From Rhodoblastus sp963703385 (GTDB taxonomy: Bacteria; Pseudomonadota; Alphaproteobacteria; Rhizobiales; Beijerinckiaceae), in the NCBI GenBank assembly GCA_963703385.1, contig OY969816.1:3348001-3412000 (forward strand): a DNA stretch of 64,000 nucleotides, read 5' to 3'. Below are positions 47,354 to 55,663 of this stretch, piece by piece. Both the position numbers and the translations under genes were made by a program. The notes below the pieces were generated by a model. It saw only the letters and a list, made by a program, of their open reading frames with translations. It did no database searches and was not told where the DNA came from. Every line of letters starts with the position of its first letter. The stretch's first letter is position 1.

Positions 47354-48196
47354 TTAGCCTTGAGCGATGAACTGCAATCGATGATCACGATAAAGATCCA
47401 TGATCGCCGCCGCCGTTTCCTCGATCGAGCGGCGTGAAACATCGATCGTCGCCCACCCGCGCTGCGCAAAAAGCCGACGCGACTGGTTTACTTCCTCGGC
47501 GACCGCGTCACGATCGACATAGGACAATTCCTGGCTCGCGTTCAGGGACAACAGCCTGTTTTGCCGAATCTGGACGATCCGGTCCGGGCTCGCAAACAAA
47601 CCGATGACGAGTGGTTTTCTGAGCTTTTCGACATTTTCCGGAATGGCAACGCCGGGAACGAGTGGAACATTGGCCGTCTTTATCCCCTTGTTGGCGAGAT
47701 AAATGCTCGTTGGCGTTTTGGACGTGCGACTGACCCCGAGAAGAACGACATCGGCGTTTTCGAGATCGGCGGCGCTTTGGCCATCGTCATGCATCATCGT
47801 GTAGTTCAAGGCGTCGATCCGCTTGAAATAATCGGCGTTCAAGACATGTTGAGCGCCGGGCTTCGGACTTGACGCAGGGCCGATATAGGACTGAAAAATT
47901 CCCAGGACAGGCGCCAGAACCGAAATCGCCGGCGCGCCGATCTCAGCGCAGGCCTGTTCCAACCGCGCGCCCAGATCACCATCAACCAGGGTGTAGAGCA
48001 CAATGCCCGGCGACGAGCGAACGCCGGCGATCACCCGGTCCAGCTGATCGTGGTTTCGGATCAGGGGATAGATATGTTCGATCGAGGCTACGCCCTGATA
48101 TTGCGCGGCCGCCGCCCGGCTGACGTTGATCAGGGTTTCGCCGGTCGAATCGGAGACCAGGTGAAGATGGAAATAGTTCCGGTTCACTGAGGCCAA
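47354..48196 (-). CDS. ppsR: pyruvate, phosphate dikinase regulatory protein (DUF299)
   Basis: 280 residues; bifunctional ADP-dependent kinase / Pi-dependent phosphorylase that switches PPDK (or PEP synthase) off and on. N-terminal FHLHLVSDSTGETLINVSRA and the P-loop-like GVSRTSKTPTSIYLANKG are diagnostic. In alphaproteobacteria this gene commonly flanks the replication origin opposite hemE, as it does here. Confidence 0.95.
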   Translation of the reverse strand: MASVNRNYFHLHLVSDSTGETLINVSRAAAAQYQGVASIEHIYPLIRNHDQLDRVIAGVRSSPGIVLYTLVDGDLGARLEQACAEIGAPAISVLAPVLGIFQSYIGPASSPKPGAQHVLNADYFKRIDALNYTMMHDDGQSAADLENADVVLLGVSRTSKTPTSIYLANKGIKTANVPLVPGVAIPENVEKLRKPLVIGLFASPDRIVQIRQNRLLSLNASQELSYVDRDAVAEEVNQSRRLFAQRGWATIDVSRRSIEETAAAIMDLYRDHRLQFIAQG

Positions 48197-48263
48197 GCTC
48201 CCCTTGTCTCCTCGGCGCCGTCGCCTCGCTTATCCCCTGATTTCGTCAATGAGCCCTCACCCC

Positions 48264-48272
48264 TGTGAATAT
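48264..48272 (-). promoter_or_regulatory. DnaA-box-like 9-mer
   Basis: TGTGAATAT; its complement ATATTCACA differs from TTATNCACA only at the first base. Best DnaA-box match in the ppsR-hemE interval. Confidence 0.4.
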
Positions 48273-48450
48273 CACCGCAAAAGTCGGAAAAGTGGCGGCC
48301 GCGCCGGCGAGTGTGGGAGATTCGACGGGAATTCTCAACACCCTACGCAATTGTATCTTGGATGGCTCGTTCGCCTCCGGAAATGGGAATTTCGGGGATA
48401 AGCCGATCCAACCGGCCGCCGTGATTCGAACAAATTACTAAGATTATTGG

Positions 48451-48465
48451 TAAATTTTTCGTTAA
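48451..48465 (+). promoter_or_regulatory. CtrA-like site TAAA-N7-TTAA
   Basis: TAAA (48451-48454), seven bases, TTAA (48462-48465): one mismatch to the CtrA consensus TTAA-N7-TTAA. It lies in the AT-rich part of the proposed origin, where CtrA represses initiation in Caulobacter. Confidence 0.4.
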
Positions 48466-48604
48466 CGGATTCCAAGCTCGATCGGTCGGCTTTCGTAAAC
48501 CGATACGCTGATCGGGGATGCGTTGTGCGGTCTTTGGAATGAGGCTATTCCCCTGTCTAAAATAAAAAGAAGATTCAGATTCTCTTTTAAAGGGTTGGTC
48601 GGCA

Positions 48605-49666
48605 GTGCAGCAGGGCGGCAATCAAAACCACGGCGAAAACAGCAAGCCGATGCTTGCAGTCCTCGGCGGCAAAATAGCCAAGACGCGGCCGATCTGGCTC
48701 ATGCGGCAAGCAGGACGCTACCTGCCCGAATATCGTGAGATCAGAGCCAAGGCCGATAATTTCATCGAATTCTGCTATTCGCCCGCCCTGGCTGCCGAGG
48801 CCACCCTTCAGCCGATCCGGCGCTTTGGTTTCGACGCCGCCATACTCTTCAGCGACATTCTTGTCGTGCCCGATGCGCTCGGCCAAAAGGTGGTGTTCGA
48901 AGCCGGGGAAGGTCCACGTCTGCAGCCGCTCGTCGCCACCGCCGATATCGAAAAGCTTCCGCCCTTGTCCCTGGATCGCCTGGCGCCCGTGTTCGAAACC
49001 ATCGATCGCGTGCGATCTCACTTGCCGAAGGAAACTGCCCTTCTCGGCTTTTGCGGCGCGCCATGGACGGTGGCGAGCTATATGATCGCGGGCCGAGGCA
49101 CGCCCGACCAGGCGCCTGCGCGCCTTTTCGCCTATCGCAATCCGACCGGTTTCCAGATTCTCATCGACAAACTGGTCGAGGCTTCGATCGACTATCTTTC
49201 CGCGCAGTTCCGCGCCGGTGTCGACGCCGTGCAGATTTTCGACTCCTGGGCTGGCGTCCTGCCGGCCGGGGAATTCGAACGCTGGTCGCTCGACCCCATC
49301 GGCCAAATCATATCCGGCGTGCGAAAGCAGGTCCCGGCCGCGCGGATCATCGCCTTTCCTCGTGGCGCCGCGACCCGTTACGCCGATTTTTGCGAAATTT
49401 CGGGCGCCAATGCCCTGGGCCTCGACACTGCGATCGATCCAGGCTGGATCGCCGCCCACCTCGCTCCGAACATTGTCGTCCAAGGCCAGCTTGACCCATT
49501 GGCGCTCCTGGCTGGAGGATCGGCGCAAGCTTCCGCGGTCGATCAAATTCTGACGGCCTATCGAGACCGCCCGCATGTCTTCAATCTCGGACATGGCATC
49601 CTGCCGGAGACTCCCGTCGACCATGTCGCCGCGCTGATCAAACAGGTGCGATCCTTCGAGGCGTAA
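48605..49666 (+). CDS. hemE: uroporphyrinogen decarboxylase
   Basis: 353 residues from GTG 48605; an in-frame ATG at 48650 (MLAVLGGKI) would give 338 and cannot be excluded. Makes coproporphyrinogen III in haem and tetrapyrrole synthesis. WLMRQAGRYLPEYREIRA and FCGAPWTVASYMI are signatures. hemJ follows after one base, so the two are coupled. Confidence 0.96.
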   Translation: MQQGGNQNHGENSKPMLAVLGGKIAKTRPIWLMRQAGRYLPEYREIRAKADNFIEFCYSPALAAEATLQPIRRFGFDAAILFSDILVVPDALGQKVVFEAGEGPRLQPLVATADIEKLPPLSLDRLAPVFETIDRVRSHLPKETALLGFCGAPWTVASYMIAGRGTPDQAPARLFAYRNPTGFQILIDKLVEASIDYLSAQFRAGVDAVQIFDSWAGVLPAGEFERWSLDPIGQIISGVRKQVPAARIIAFPRGAATRYADFCEISGANALGLDTAIDPGWIAAHLAPNIVVQGQLDPLALLAGGSAQASAVDQILTAYRDRPHVFNLGHGILPETPVDHVAALIKQVRSFEA

Positions 49667-49667
49667 G

Positions 49668-50093
49668 ATGTATTTGTGGATCAAAGCCTTGCATGTCCTG
49701 GCCATCATTTCGTGGATGGCCGGCATGCTCTATCTGCCCCGGCTCTTCGTCTATCATGCCGACGCCGCGCCTGGATCGGACCAATCCGAAACATTCAAGA
49801 TCATGGAAAGACGGCTGCTTTTCGGGATCATGACGCCGGCCATGATCGTGGCCTGGATCACAGGCTTGTATCTCGCCACCAAAGCTGGATTTTTCCAGTC
49901 GTCATGGTTTCACGCCAAGCTTCTGTTCGTCAGCCTGATGACGGTCTCTCATTTCATGCTGGCGAAATATCGCCGTGACTTCAGTTGCGACCGGAATGCC
50001 CATCCGAGCAGATTTTATCGGGTGATCAATGAGGTTCCGACGCTCCTGATGATCTTCACTGTCGTTCTGGTGATCGTCAAACCATTCGCTTAA
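49668..50093 (+). CDS. hemJ: protoporphyrinogen IX oxidase HemJ
   Basis: 141 residues, four membrane helices. Oxygen-independent protoporphyrinogen oxidase of alphaproteobacteria and cyanobacteria. Conserved His (KALHVLAIISWMAGMLYLPRL), the WFHAKL segment and C-terminal EVPTLLMIFTVVLVIVKPF. Immediately behind hemE. The usual next gene in this order, rho, is not here. Confidence 0.93.
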   Translation: MYLWIKALHVLAIISWMAGMLYLPRLFVYHADAAPGSDQSETFKIMERRLLFGIMTPAMIVAWITGLYLATKAGFFQSSWFHAKLLFVSLMTVSHFMLAKYRRDFSCDRNAHPSRFYRVINEVPTLLMIFTVVLVIVKPFA

Positions 50094-50149
50094 GCAAACT
50101 GGCGTCGCCAAGGAGTCTGTCCTATCTCTGATGGGAACCGGAGATTCTT

Positions 50150-52198
50150 ATGGACGCGTCCAATCCCTTGCTGACCGAATGGCGGACGCTTTTCGGCCTT
50201 CCTCCGTTTTCCGTGATCGAACCGCATCATTATCGCGAAGCTTTCGATGTCGCATTGCGCGAACATGAAGCCGAAATCGCCACGATCGCTGATGATCCGG
50301 CGCCGCCGAGTTTCGAAAACACCATCGACGCCCTCGAACTGGCCGGCCAGACCCTCACCCGCGTCGGCGGCGTGTTCTGGAATTTGGCCGGAACCGATTC
50401 GACGGAAGAGCTCCGTGCGATAGAACGGGATATTTCGCCTGTCCTGGCCCGGCATTTTGCCGCCATTTCCCTCAATGAGCGCCTGTTTACACGCGTCGCG
50501 GCGCTTTACGAGAGACGCGCGCTTCTGACGCTCACCGGCGAACAGGCCCGATTGCTCGAACTCACCTATAAAAATTTTCTGCGTTCGGGGGCGCAGCTTG
50601 CGGGCGCGGACCGCGAGCGTTTCGCGGAAATGGCTGAACAGCTTGCCAGCCTGGAAATGAAATTCGCGCAAAATGTACTCGCCGATGAAGAAAATTACGT
50701 CATGACGTTGGAGGAAGGCGATCTTGCCGGCCTCTCCGATACGGCGAAAGCGGCCGCCGCGCAGACCGCAAAGGACCGTAAGATAGCCGGCTCCTTCGCC
50801 GTGACCTTGTCGCGCTCGAGCGTCGAGCCATTTCTGAGCTATGGCGAGAGACGTGACCTGCGCGAGGAATTGTTCAACGCCTGGATCGCGCGCGGCGAAC
50901 ACGACGGCGAAACCGACAACCGGCGCATCATTTCAGAGATTCTGGAGCTTCGCCGTCGTCGCGCGCAATTGCTCGGCTACAAGACTTACGCGGATTACAA
51001 GCTGGAGCCCACCATGGCGGGCGCGCCGTCGGCCGCGCTCGATCTTCTGGACAAGGTCTGGACCCCCGCCCGCGTCCGCGCCGGTGAAGAATGCGCGGCG
51101 CTGCAAAGAGTCGCCGACGGCGAGGGCGCCAATTTCAGGATCGCGGCCCATGACTGGCGCTTTTATTCCGAAAAGCTGCGTCTGCGGGATTATGATTTGG
51201 ATCAGAGCGCGCTCTCGGCTTTTTTCCAGCTCGAAAACATGATTGCGGCGGCCTTTTATTGCGCGGAGCGGCTGTTCGGATTGCGTTTCGTCCCAAGACC
51301 GGATTTGCCGGCCTATCATCCGGATGTCCGCGTCTTCGAGGCTCTCGATCGCGAGGGGCGGCATGTGGCGATTTTTATGGGCGATTATTTCGCGCGAACA
51401 GGCAAGAGGTCGGGCGCCTGGATGTCGAATTTTCGCGGTCAGCGAAAATTGGGAGGCGAGGTGCGACCGGTCGTCGTCAATGTGATGAATTTTTCCAAAC
51501 CTTCGCCGGGCCAGGCGACTCTTTTGTCCCTGTCGGAAGTGACGACCTTGTTTCACGAATTCGGCCATGCGCTCCATGGAATGCTGTCCGATGTGGTTTA
51601 CCCTTCGATGAGCGGCACGGCGACGCCGACCGATTTCGTGGAATTGCCCTCGCAGCTCTATGAACATTGGGCGCTACGCCCGGAGGTCCTGCAAAAATTC
51701 GCGCAGCATCATAAAACGGGCGCGCCAATTCCCCAGGATATGATCGACCGCGTGATTGCGGCGCGTCATTTCAACCAGGGTTTCGCCACGGTCGAATATT
51801 GTGCGTCGGCCTATGTCGATTTCCTTTTTCATTCCCGGTCCGATGCGCCACAGGATGTGGTCGGCGCCGAGAAGGAAATCCTCGGCGACATCCGCATGCC
51901 CCAGGAAATCGTTATGCGCCACCGCAGCCCGCATTTCTCTCATATTTTCGCCGGCGAAGGCTATGCGGCCGGCTATTACAGCTATTTATGGTCCGAAGCC
52001 CTCGACGCCGATGGATTTGTCGCCTTCGAGGAGGTTGGCGACATTTTCGATCCCGTCATCGCCCGGCGCTTGCATGATTACGTCTATTCCGCCGGGAATG
52101 GGCGCGATCCCAACGACGCCTATTGTCTTTTCAGGGGCCGCAAGCCGGAATTCGACGCGTTGCTGCGAAAGAAGGGCTTGGCGGGCGCGACGGCATAA
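50150..52198 (+). CDS. M3-family metallopeptidase (Dcp / oligopeptidase A type)
   Basis: 682 residues. Zinc peptidase cleaving small peptides in the cytosol. LFHEFGHALHGML gives the HEXXH zinc site (His469, Glu470, His473) with the third ligand Glu in TDFVELPSQLYEHW; GGEVRPVVVNVMNF and the C-terminal FAGEGYAAGYYSYLWSE are typical of peptidyl-dipeptidase Dcp. No signal peptide. Located 56 bases after hemJ and 84 bases before mcd. Confidence 0.93.
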   Translation: MDASNPLLTEWRTLFGLPPFSVIEPHHYREAFDVALREHEAEIATIADDPAPPSFENTIDALELAGQTLTRVGGVFWNLAGTDSTEELRAIERDISPVLARHFAAISLNERLFTRVAALYERRALLTLTGEQARLLELTYKNFLRSGAQLAGADRERFAEMAEQLASLEMKFAQNVLADEENYVMTLEEGDLAGLSDTAKAAAAQTAKDRKIAGSFAVTLSRSSVEPFLSYGERRDLREELFNAWIARGEHDGETDNRRIISEILELRRRRAQLLGYKTYADYKLEPTMAGAPSAALDLLDKVWTPARVRAGEECAALQRVADGEGANFRIAAHDWRFYSEKLRLRDYDLDQSALSAFFQLENMIAAAFYCAERLFGLRFVPRPDLPAYHPDVRVFEALDREGRHVAIFMGDYFARTGKRSGAWMSNFRGQRKLGGEVRPVVVNVMNFSKPSPGQATLLSLSEVTTLFHEFGHALHGMLSDVVYPSMSGTATPTDFVELPSQLYEHWALRPEVLQKFAQHHKTGAPIPQDMIDRVIAARHFNQGFATVEYCASAYVDFLFHSRSDAPQDVVGAEKEILGDIRMPQEIVMRHRSPHFSHIFAGEGYAAGYYSYLWSEALDADGFVAFEEVGDIFDPVIARRLHDYVYSAGNGRDPNDAYCLFRGRKPEFDALLRKKGLAGATA

Positions 52199-52282
52199 GC
52201 CTATCGCACTGCGGCATAAGGGTTGGCGACAAAGCGTTCCTTGCTGTCAAACGCAGAGGTTCGGCCGGATCAGGAGTCACGA

Positions 52283-53953
52283 ATGACGCAGACCGCGCAG
52301 ATGATCCCGATGGAAGAATTTTTCGAACTCGGCCGGGAGGCGGTTGGCGCCATCGAAGCCCTTTACGAAGAGGCTGTCGCAAACGTTCGCGCGAAAGTCA
52401 CCAAACACGGCAAATTATCCAACGCCGCGATCGAGCGGGAGCAGCATGCCGCACATGGCCTCGCCTGGTTCGCCACCTATGTCGAATCCTTGCGTGAACC
52501 GCTGGCCTATGCCGAGCGCATGCTGGCCGAGGGGCGTTACGGGGAAACCGAGGATCTGCTGACCCGGATCGGCGTCGGCGAATATCTCGCCCAGATTTTC
52601 GGCGGCATTCCGATGAGCCAAGGCGAATTCGTCCGTCTCGGCGATTTCGGCTTGAGCCCGGAAGCCGTCGCGCTCAAGCGCTCGCCGGCGATCGAAAGTT
52701 TGATCGCGGCCGGAAACACAGCGCCGAATCGGGCGCGGCTGGTCGATCTCATCGATCACGCCGCGGCCTCGGCGACCGTCGGCTCCCCGGGGCTTGATGA
52801 GACCTTGGAAGCGATCCGAGAGGAAATTCGCAAATATGCGGAAGCCGAAGTCGTTCCCCACGCCCATGAATGGCATTTGAAAAACGCCTATATCCCGATG
52901 GAAATCGTCAAGGGGCTTTCCGATCTCGGGGTTTTCGGCCTGACCATTCCCGAAGAATATGGCGGCATGGGGCTCGGAAAGGTCGCCATGTGCGTGGTGA
53001 CCGAAGAGCTTTCGCGCGCCTATATCGGCGTCGGCTCGCTCGGCACCCGTTCGGAAATCGCCGGCGAACTGATCCTTTGCGGCGGCACGCCCGAGCAAAA
53101 GGAAAAATATCTGCCCAAGATCGCCTCCGGCGAAATCCTGCCGACAGCAGTCTTCACCGAGCCCAACACCGGCTCGGACCTCGCCTCGCTGCGCACGCGC
53201 GCGGTGCGGCAGGGCGACAAATATATCGTCAGCGGCAACAAGACCTGGATCACCCATCCGGTTCGCGCCGATGTGATGACGGTTCTGACCCGCACCAATC
53301 CCAACGAGCCGGGCTACAAGGGCCTGTCGATGCTGCTGGCGGAAAAGCCGCGCGGCGACGACGCCAATCCCTTCCCGGCCAAGGGCATGTCCGGCGGCGA
53401 GATCGAGGTGCTCGGCTATCGCGGGATGAAGGAATACGAGATCGCCTTCGACGGCTTCGAGGTTCCGGCGGAAAATCTGCTTGGCGGCGTCGAGGGACAG
53501 GGCTTCAAGCAATTGATGCAGACATTCGAAGCCGCCCGCATCCAGACGGCGGCGCGCGCTGTCGGCGTCGCGCAATGCGCCATGGAACTGGGGCTGCGCT
53601 ACGCCAAGGAGCGCATCCAGTTCGGCAAGGCTTTGATCCATTTCCCGCGCGTCGCCGACAAGATCGCGATGATGGCGGTCGAGATCCATATCGCGCGCCA
53701 GATCACTTATTTCGCGGCGCGGGCCAAGGACGAAGGCAAGCGTTGCGACCTGGAGGCCGGCCAGGCCAAGCTTCTGGGCGCACGCGTCGCCTGGGCGGCG
53801 GCGGACAATGCGCTGCAAATCCATGGCGGCAATGGCTTCGCGCTGGAATATCCGGTTTCCCGCGTCCTTTGCGACGCGCGCATCCTCAATATTTTCGAGG
53901 GCGCGGCGGAAATTCAGGCCCAGGTCATCGCGCGCCGCTTACTGGAAAGCTGA
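52283..53953 (+). CDS. mcd: methylsuccinyl-CoA dehydrogenase-like acyl-CoA dehydrogenase
   Basis: 556 residues from ATG 52283, with CAGGAG seven bases upstream. Unlike ordinary acyl-CoA dehydrogenases (about 380 residues) it has an N-terminal domain of about 170 residues, the length and layout of Mcd, which oxidises (2S)-methylsuccinyl-CoA to mesaconyl-CoA in the ethylmalonyl-CoA pathway used for acetate assimilation or glyoxylate regeneration. The core has VFGLTIPEEYGGMGLG, TAVFTEPNTGSDLASLRT, ERIQFGKALI and QIHGGNGFALEYPVSR. Electrons go to ETF. The other pathway genes (ccr, ecm, mch) are not in the window. A plain long acyl-CoA dehydrogenase is the alternative. Confidence 0.82.
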   Translation: MTQTAQMIPMEEFFELGREAVGAIEALYEEAVANVRAKVTKHGKLSNAAIEREQHAAHGLAWFATYVESLREPLAYAERMLAEGRYGETEDLLTRIGVGEYLAQIFGGIPMSQGEFVRLGDFGLSPEAVALKRSPAIESLIAAGNTAPNRARLVDLIDHAAASATVGSPGLDETLEAIREEIRKYAEAEVVPHAHEWHLKNAYIPMEIVKGLSDLGVFGLTIPEEYGGMGLGKVAMCVVTEELSRAYIGVGSLGTRSEIAGELILCGGTPEQKEKYLPKIASGEILPTAVFTEPNTGSDLASLRTRAVRQGDKYIVSGNKTWITHPVRADVMTVLTRTNPNEPGYKGLSMLLAEKPRGDDANPFPAKGMSGGEIEVLGYRGMKEYEIAFDGFEVPAENLLGGVEGQGFKQLMQTFEAARIQTAARAVGVAQCAMELGLRYAKERIQFGKALIHFPRVADKIAMMAVEIHIARQITYFAARAKDEGKRCDLEAGQAKLLGARVAWAAADNALQIHGGNGFALEYPVSRVLCDARILNIFEGAAEIQAQVIARRLLES

Positions 53954-53955
53954 GT

Positions 53956-54288
53956 TCACTCCGACGCCGGATCGGATCGGCGATCCGGCGTGGCGCCGTC
54001 GCCGTCGATTTCGCGATAAAGTTTCGAGGCTTCCGAGAACGGCCCTCGCCGTTCCGAAAAACCGAGCACTTCAAGAACCCGGACGCGATCGTGCAAAGCG
54101 ATGGTGACGATATCGCCCAAAGAAACGGGTTTTGCCGTTTGCTGAGCGCGAACGCCGTTGATCCGCACATAGCCGCTGGCGGCCAGTTCCGCCGCCGCCG
54201 CGCGCGTCCGCACAATGCGGGCATGCCAAAGCCATTTGTCAAGCCTTTGGCGGGACGCGGGCGCCGGCGCGCTCTCCAACCTCTTCAT
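53956..54288 (-). CDS. S4-domain RNA-binding protein (Hsp15-like)
   Basis: 110 residues from ATG 54288, whose ATGA overlaps the stop of the GNAT gene; the open frame extends 36 codons upstream inside that gene without support. One S4 domain: RLDKWLWHARIVRTRAAAAEL, SGYVRINGVRAQQTAKPV, GDIVTIA. Homologues bind 50S subunits carrying stalled peptidyl-tRNA. The acidic C-terminus (DGDGATPDRRSDPASE) converges with mcd two bases away. Confidence 0.88.
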   Translation of the reverse strand: MKRLESAPAPASRQRLDKWLWHARIVRTRAAAAELAASGYVRINGVRAQQTAKPVSLGDIVTIALHDRVRVLEVLGFSERRGPFSEASKLYREIDGDGATPDRRSDPASE

Positions 54289-55544
54289 AAGCGTCGCGCT
54301 TTGTTCATCAGCGACTTGGCTTGATCGTGGAGCCAGCGACGGAAGCGTTCGCGGCGTAGCGCGCCGCGCAAGGCGGCGCCCGCGTCCGGACGGCAAGCGA
54401 GCATGATGTCGACGAAGGGCTCATGATTGCGCCAGACGTGATCGATCATCGGGTGATTTGGAACGGCGCAGGAATCGATCCGGCTCAAGCCCGGATCGCG
54501 CAGAAGAGCGTCCGTCATGCGCAAGGTCAACAGCACGCCGGGCGAAAAGGCGGCAAAGTCCTCGTCGTAAGCCGTCTTCCAGAAAAAGGCCCTGTCTGCG
54601 TCGAGCAGCATGATATTGCTGGCGATGACGCGTTCGCCGCACGCCAGCCAATAAATTCTGCATCGCCCTTCATGCGCCAGTCTTCGCAGCATCGCGCGTG
54701 CGAAGGCTGCGCGTTCCGGTCGCGCGAGCAAGGCGCCGCCGTTCTGGCCTTTCCAGCCTTTGGCTTCCAAGGCGAGGAAACATTCGATGTGCTGGTTCAG
54801 GGCCTCGCCGTCTTCCGTGATCCCGAAGGAAATTTCGCCGTTTTCTTGAAGGCGTCGCGAAAGACGCCGCAGCTCCTTTTTTTTCTTGGACGAAAACAAA
54901 TCCGTCGCAACCTGGTCGGCCTCCGTCGCGTCGAGCGTGGCGCGCTGATATTGCGCAACATGTGCGACGGAGAGGCCGCACCGCGCGGCGAAAGACGAGA
55001 CGAGCGAAAAGAGAGGCCCGCGACTTGGGACCAGGGCGAGAGAAATGATGGGAGCCGCTCCTCCCTTGGCGCGCAGATGGCTCACGATCGCGTCCAGGCA
55101 GGCGGCGGCTTCGGCCCGATCGAGCAATGGCGCGCCATGGCAACAATATTCGTGCCGCCAGGTTTCGTAAGGCTTCTCGGGCGTTCCCGGCGCAATGATC
55201 GGCCATAGCGCCATGAGGCGCTCCGGCTCGCCGGTCGCCGCCTTCCTCCAGGCCAGCAGGAAACGCAAATTCCTCGGGCGCCGCGCGTGTTGAAGCAAGG
55301 GAAGCGTGAAGCCCGGCTCGAAAAAAACATTGCGCTCGAGCGCGCGCCCGGCGAGGTCGCTCCATTCGGCTTCATGCCGGCGCAATTTTTCGAAACCGAT
55401 CATCTCGACCACAAGCGGATTTGACGCCGCCGCCGGATCGATTGGCTCGGCCAGGGCGTCCTCTCCGGCCGTGGCCGGGCAAGCGGCTTGGCCGTCAAGC
55501 TGCGCCGTTCGCCAGGCCGCCTCGAGTCCGAAAGAATGTGTCAC
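54285..55544 (-). CDS. GNAT-type (BioF2/CelD-like) acyltransferase
   Basis: 419 residues. Resembles the Acetyltransf_6 / CelD-like group: VFFEPGFTLPLLQHA near the N-terminus, a basic LFSSKKKKELRRLSRRLQE in the middle, and IYWLACGERVIASNIMLLDADRAFFWKTAYDEDFAAFSPGVLLTLRMTDALL, the GNAT-like acyl-CoA region. Members are linked to exopolysaccharide or cell-surface modification and FemAB-like ligation; substrate here unknown. Upstream of and coupled to the S4 gene. 119 bases separate it from the cobW stop. Confidence 0.75.
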   Translation of the reverse strand: MTHSFGLEAAWRTAQLDGQAACPATAGEDALAEPIDPAAASNPLVVEMIGFEKLRRHEAEWSDLAGRALERNVFFEPGFTLPLLQHARRPRNLRFLLAWRKAATGEPERLMALWPIIAPGTPEKPYETWRHEYCCHGAPLLDRAEAAACLDAIVSHLRAKGGAAPIISLALVPSRGPLFSLVSSFAARCGLSVAHVAQYQRATLDATEADQVATDLFSSKKKKELRRLSRRLQENGEISFGITEDGEALNQHIECFLALEAKGWKGQNGGALLARPERAAFARAMLRRLAHEGRCRIYWLACGERVIASNIMLLDADRAFFWKTAYDEDFAAFSPGVLLTLRMTDALLRDPGLSRIDSCAVPNHPMIDHVWRNHEPFVDIMLACRPDAGAALRGALRRERFRRWLHDQAKSLMNKARRL

Positions 55545-55663
55545 TCCTGGCCTGCTCCGGTTCGCGGACGCGCCTCAAAACGGAACCGATGGATCGTTTC
55601 GGCGCGATTCTCGGCGGGCGCGATAAAAAGACCCTTACCAATCAATCTTGGCGCCAGAAGCGG

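Larger units (their letters stand above)
48197..48604. other. oriC: candidate chromosomal replication origin (oriC)
   Basis: 408 gene-free bases between divergent ppsR and hemE, the place of the experimentally defined origin in Caulobacter and of the hemE-linked origin in other alphaproteobacteria. Inside: a DnaA-box-like TGTGAATAT (48264-48272, 8/9), two TTATCCCC elements (48230-48237; 48394-48401 on the reverse strand) that resemble weak boxes with a TCCCC core, a CtrA-like site (48451-48465), and two AT-rich stretches (48428-48466 and 48557-48592) suited to unwinding. The same region must carry the hemE and ppsR promoters. Synteny is the stronger argument; box matches are imperfect. Confidence 0.6.

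Noticed and set aside
52415..53824. 469-codon frame antisense to mcd
   Set aside because: Shadow of a clear acyl-CoA dehydrogenase.
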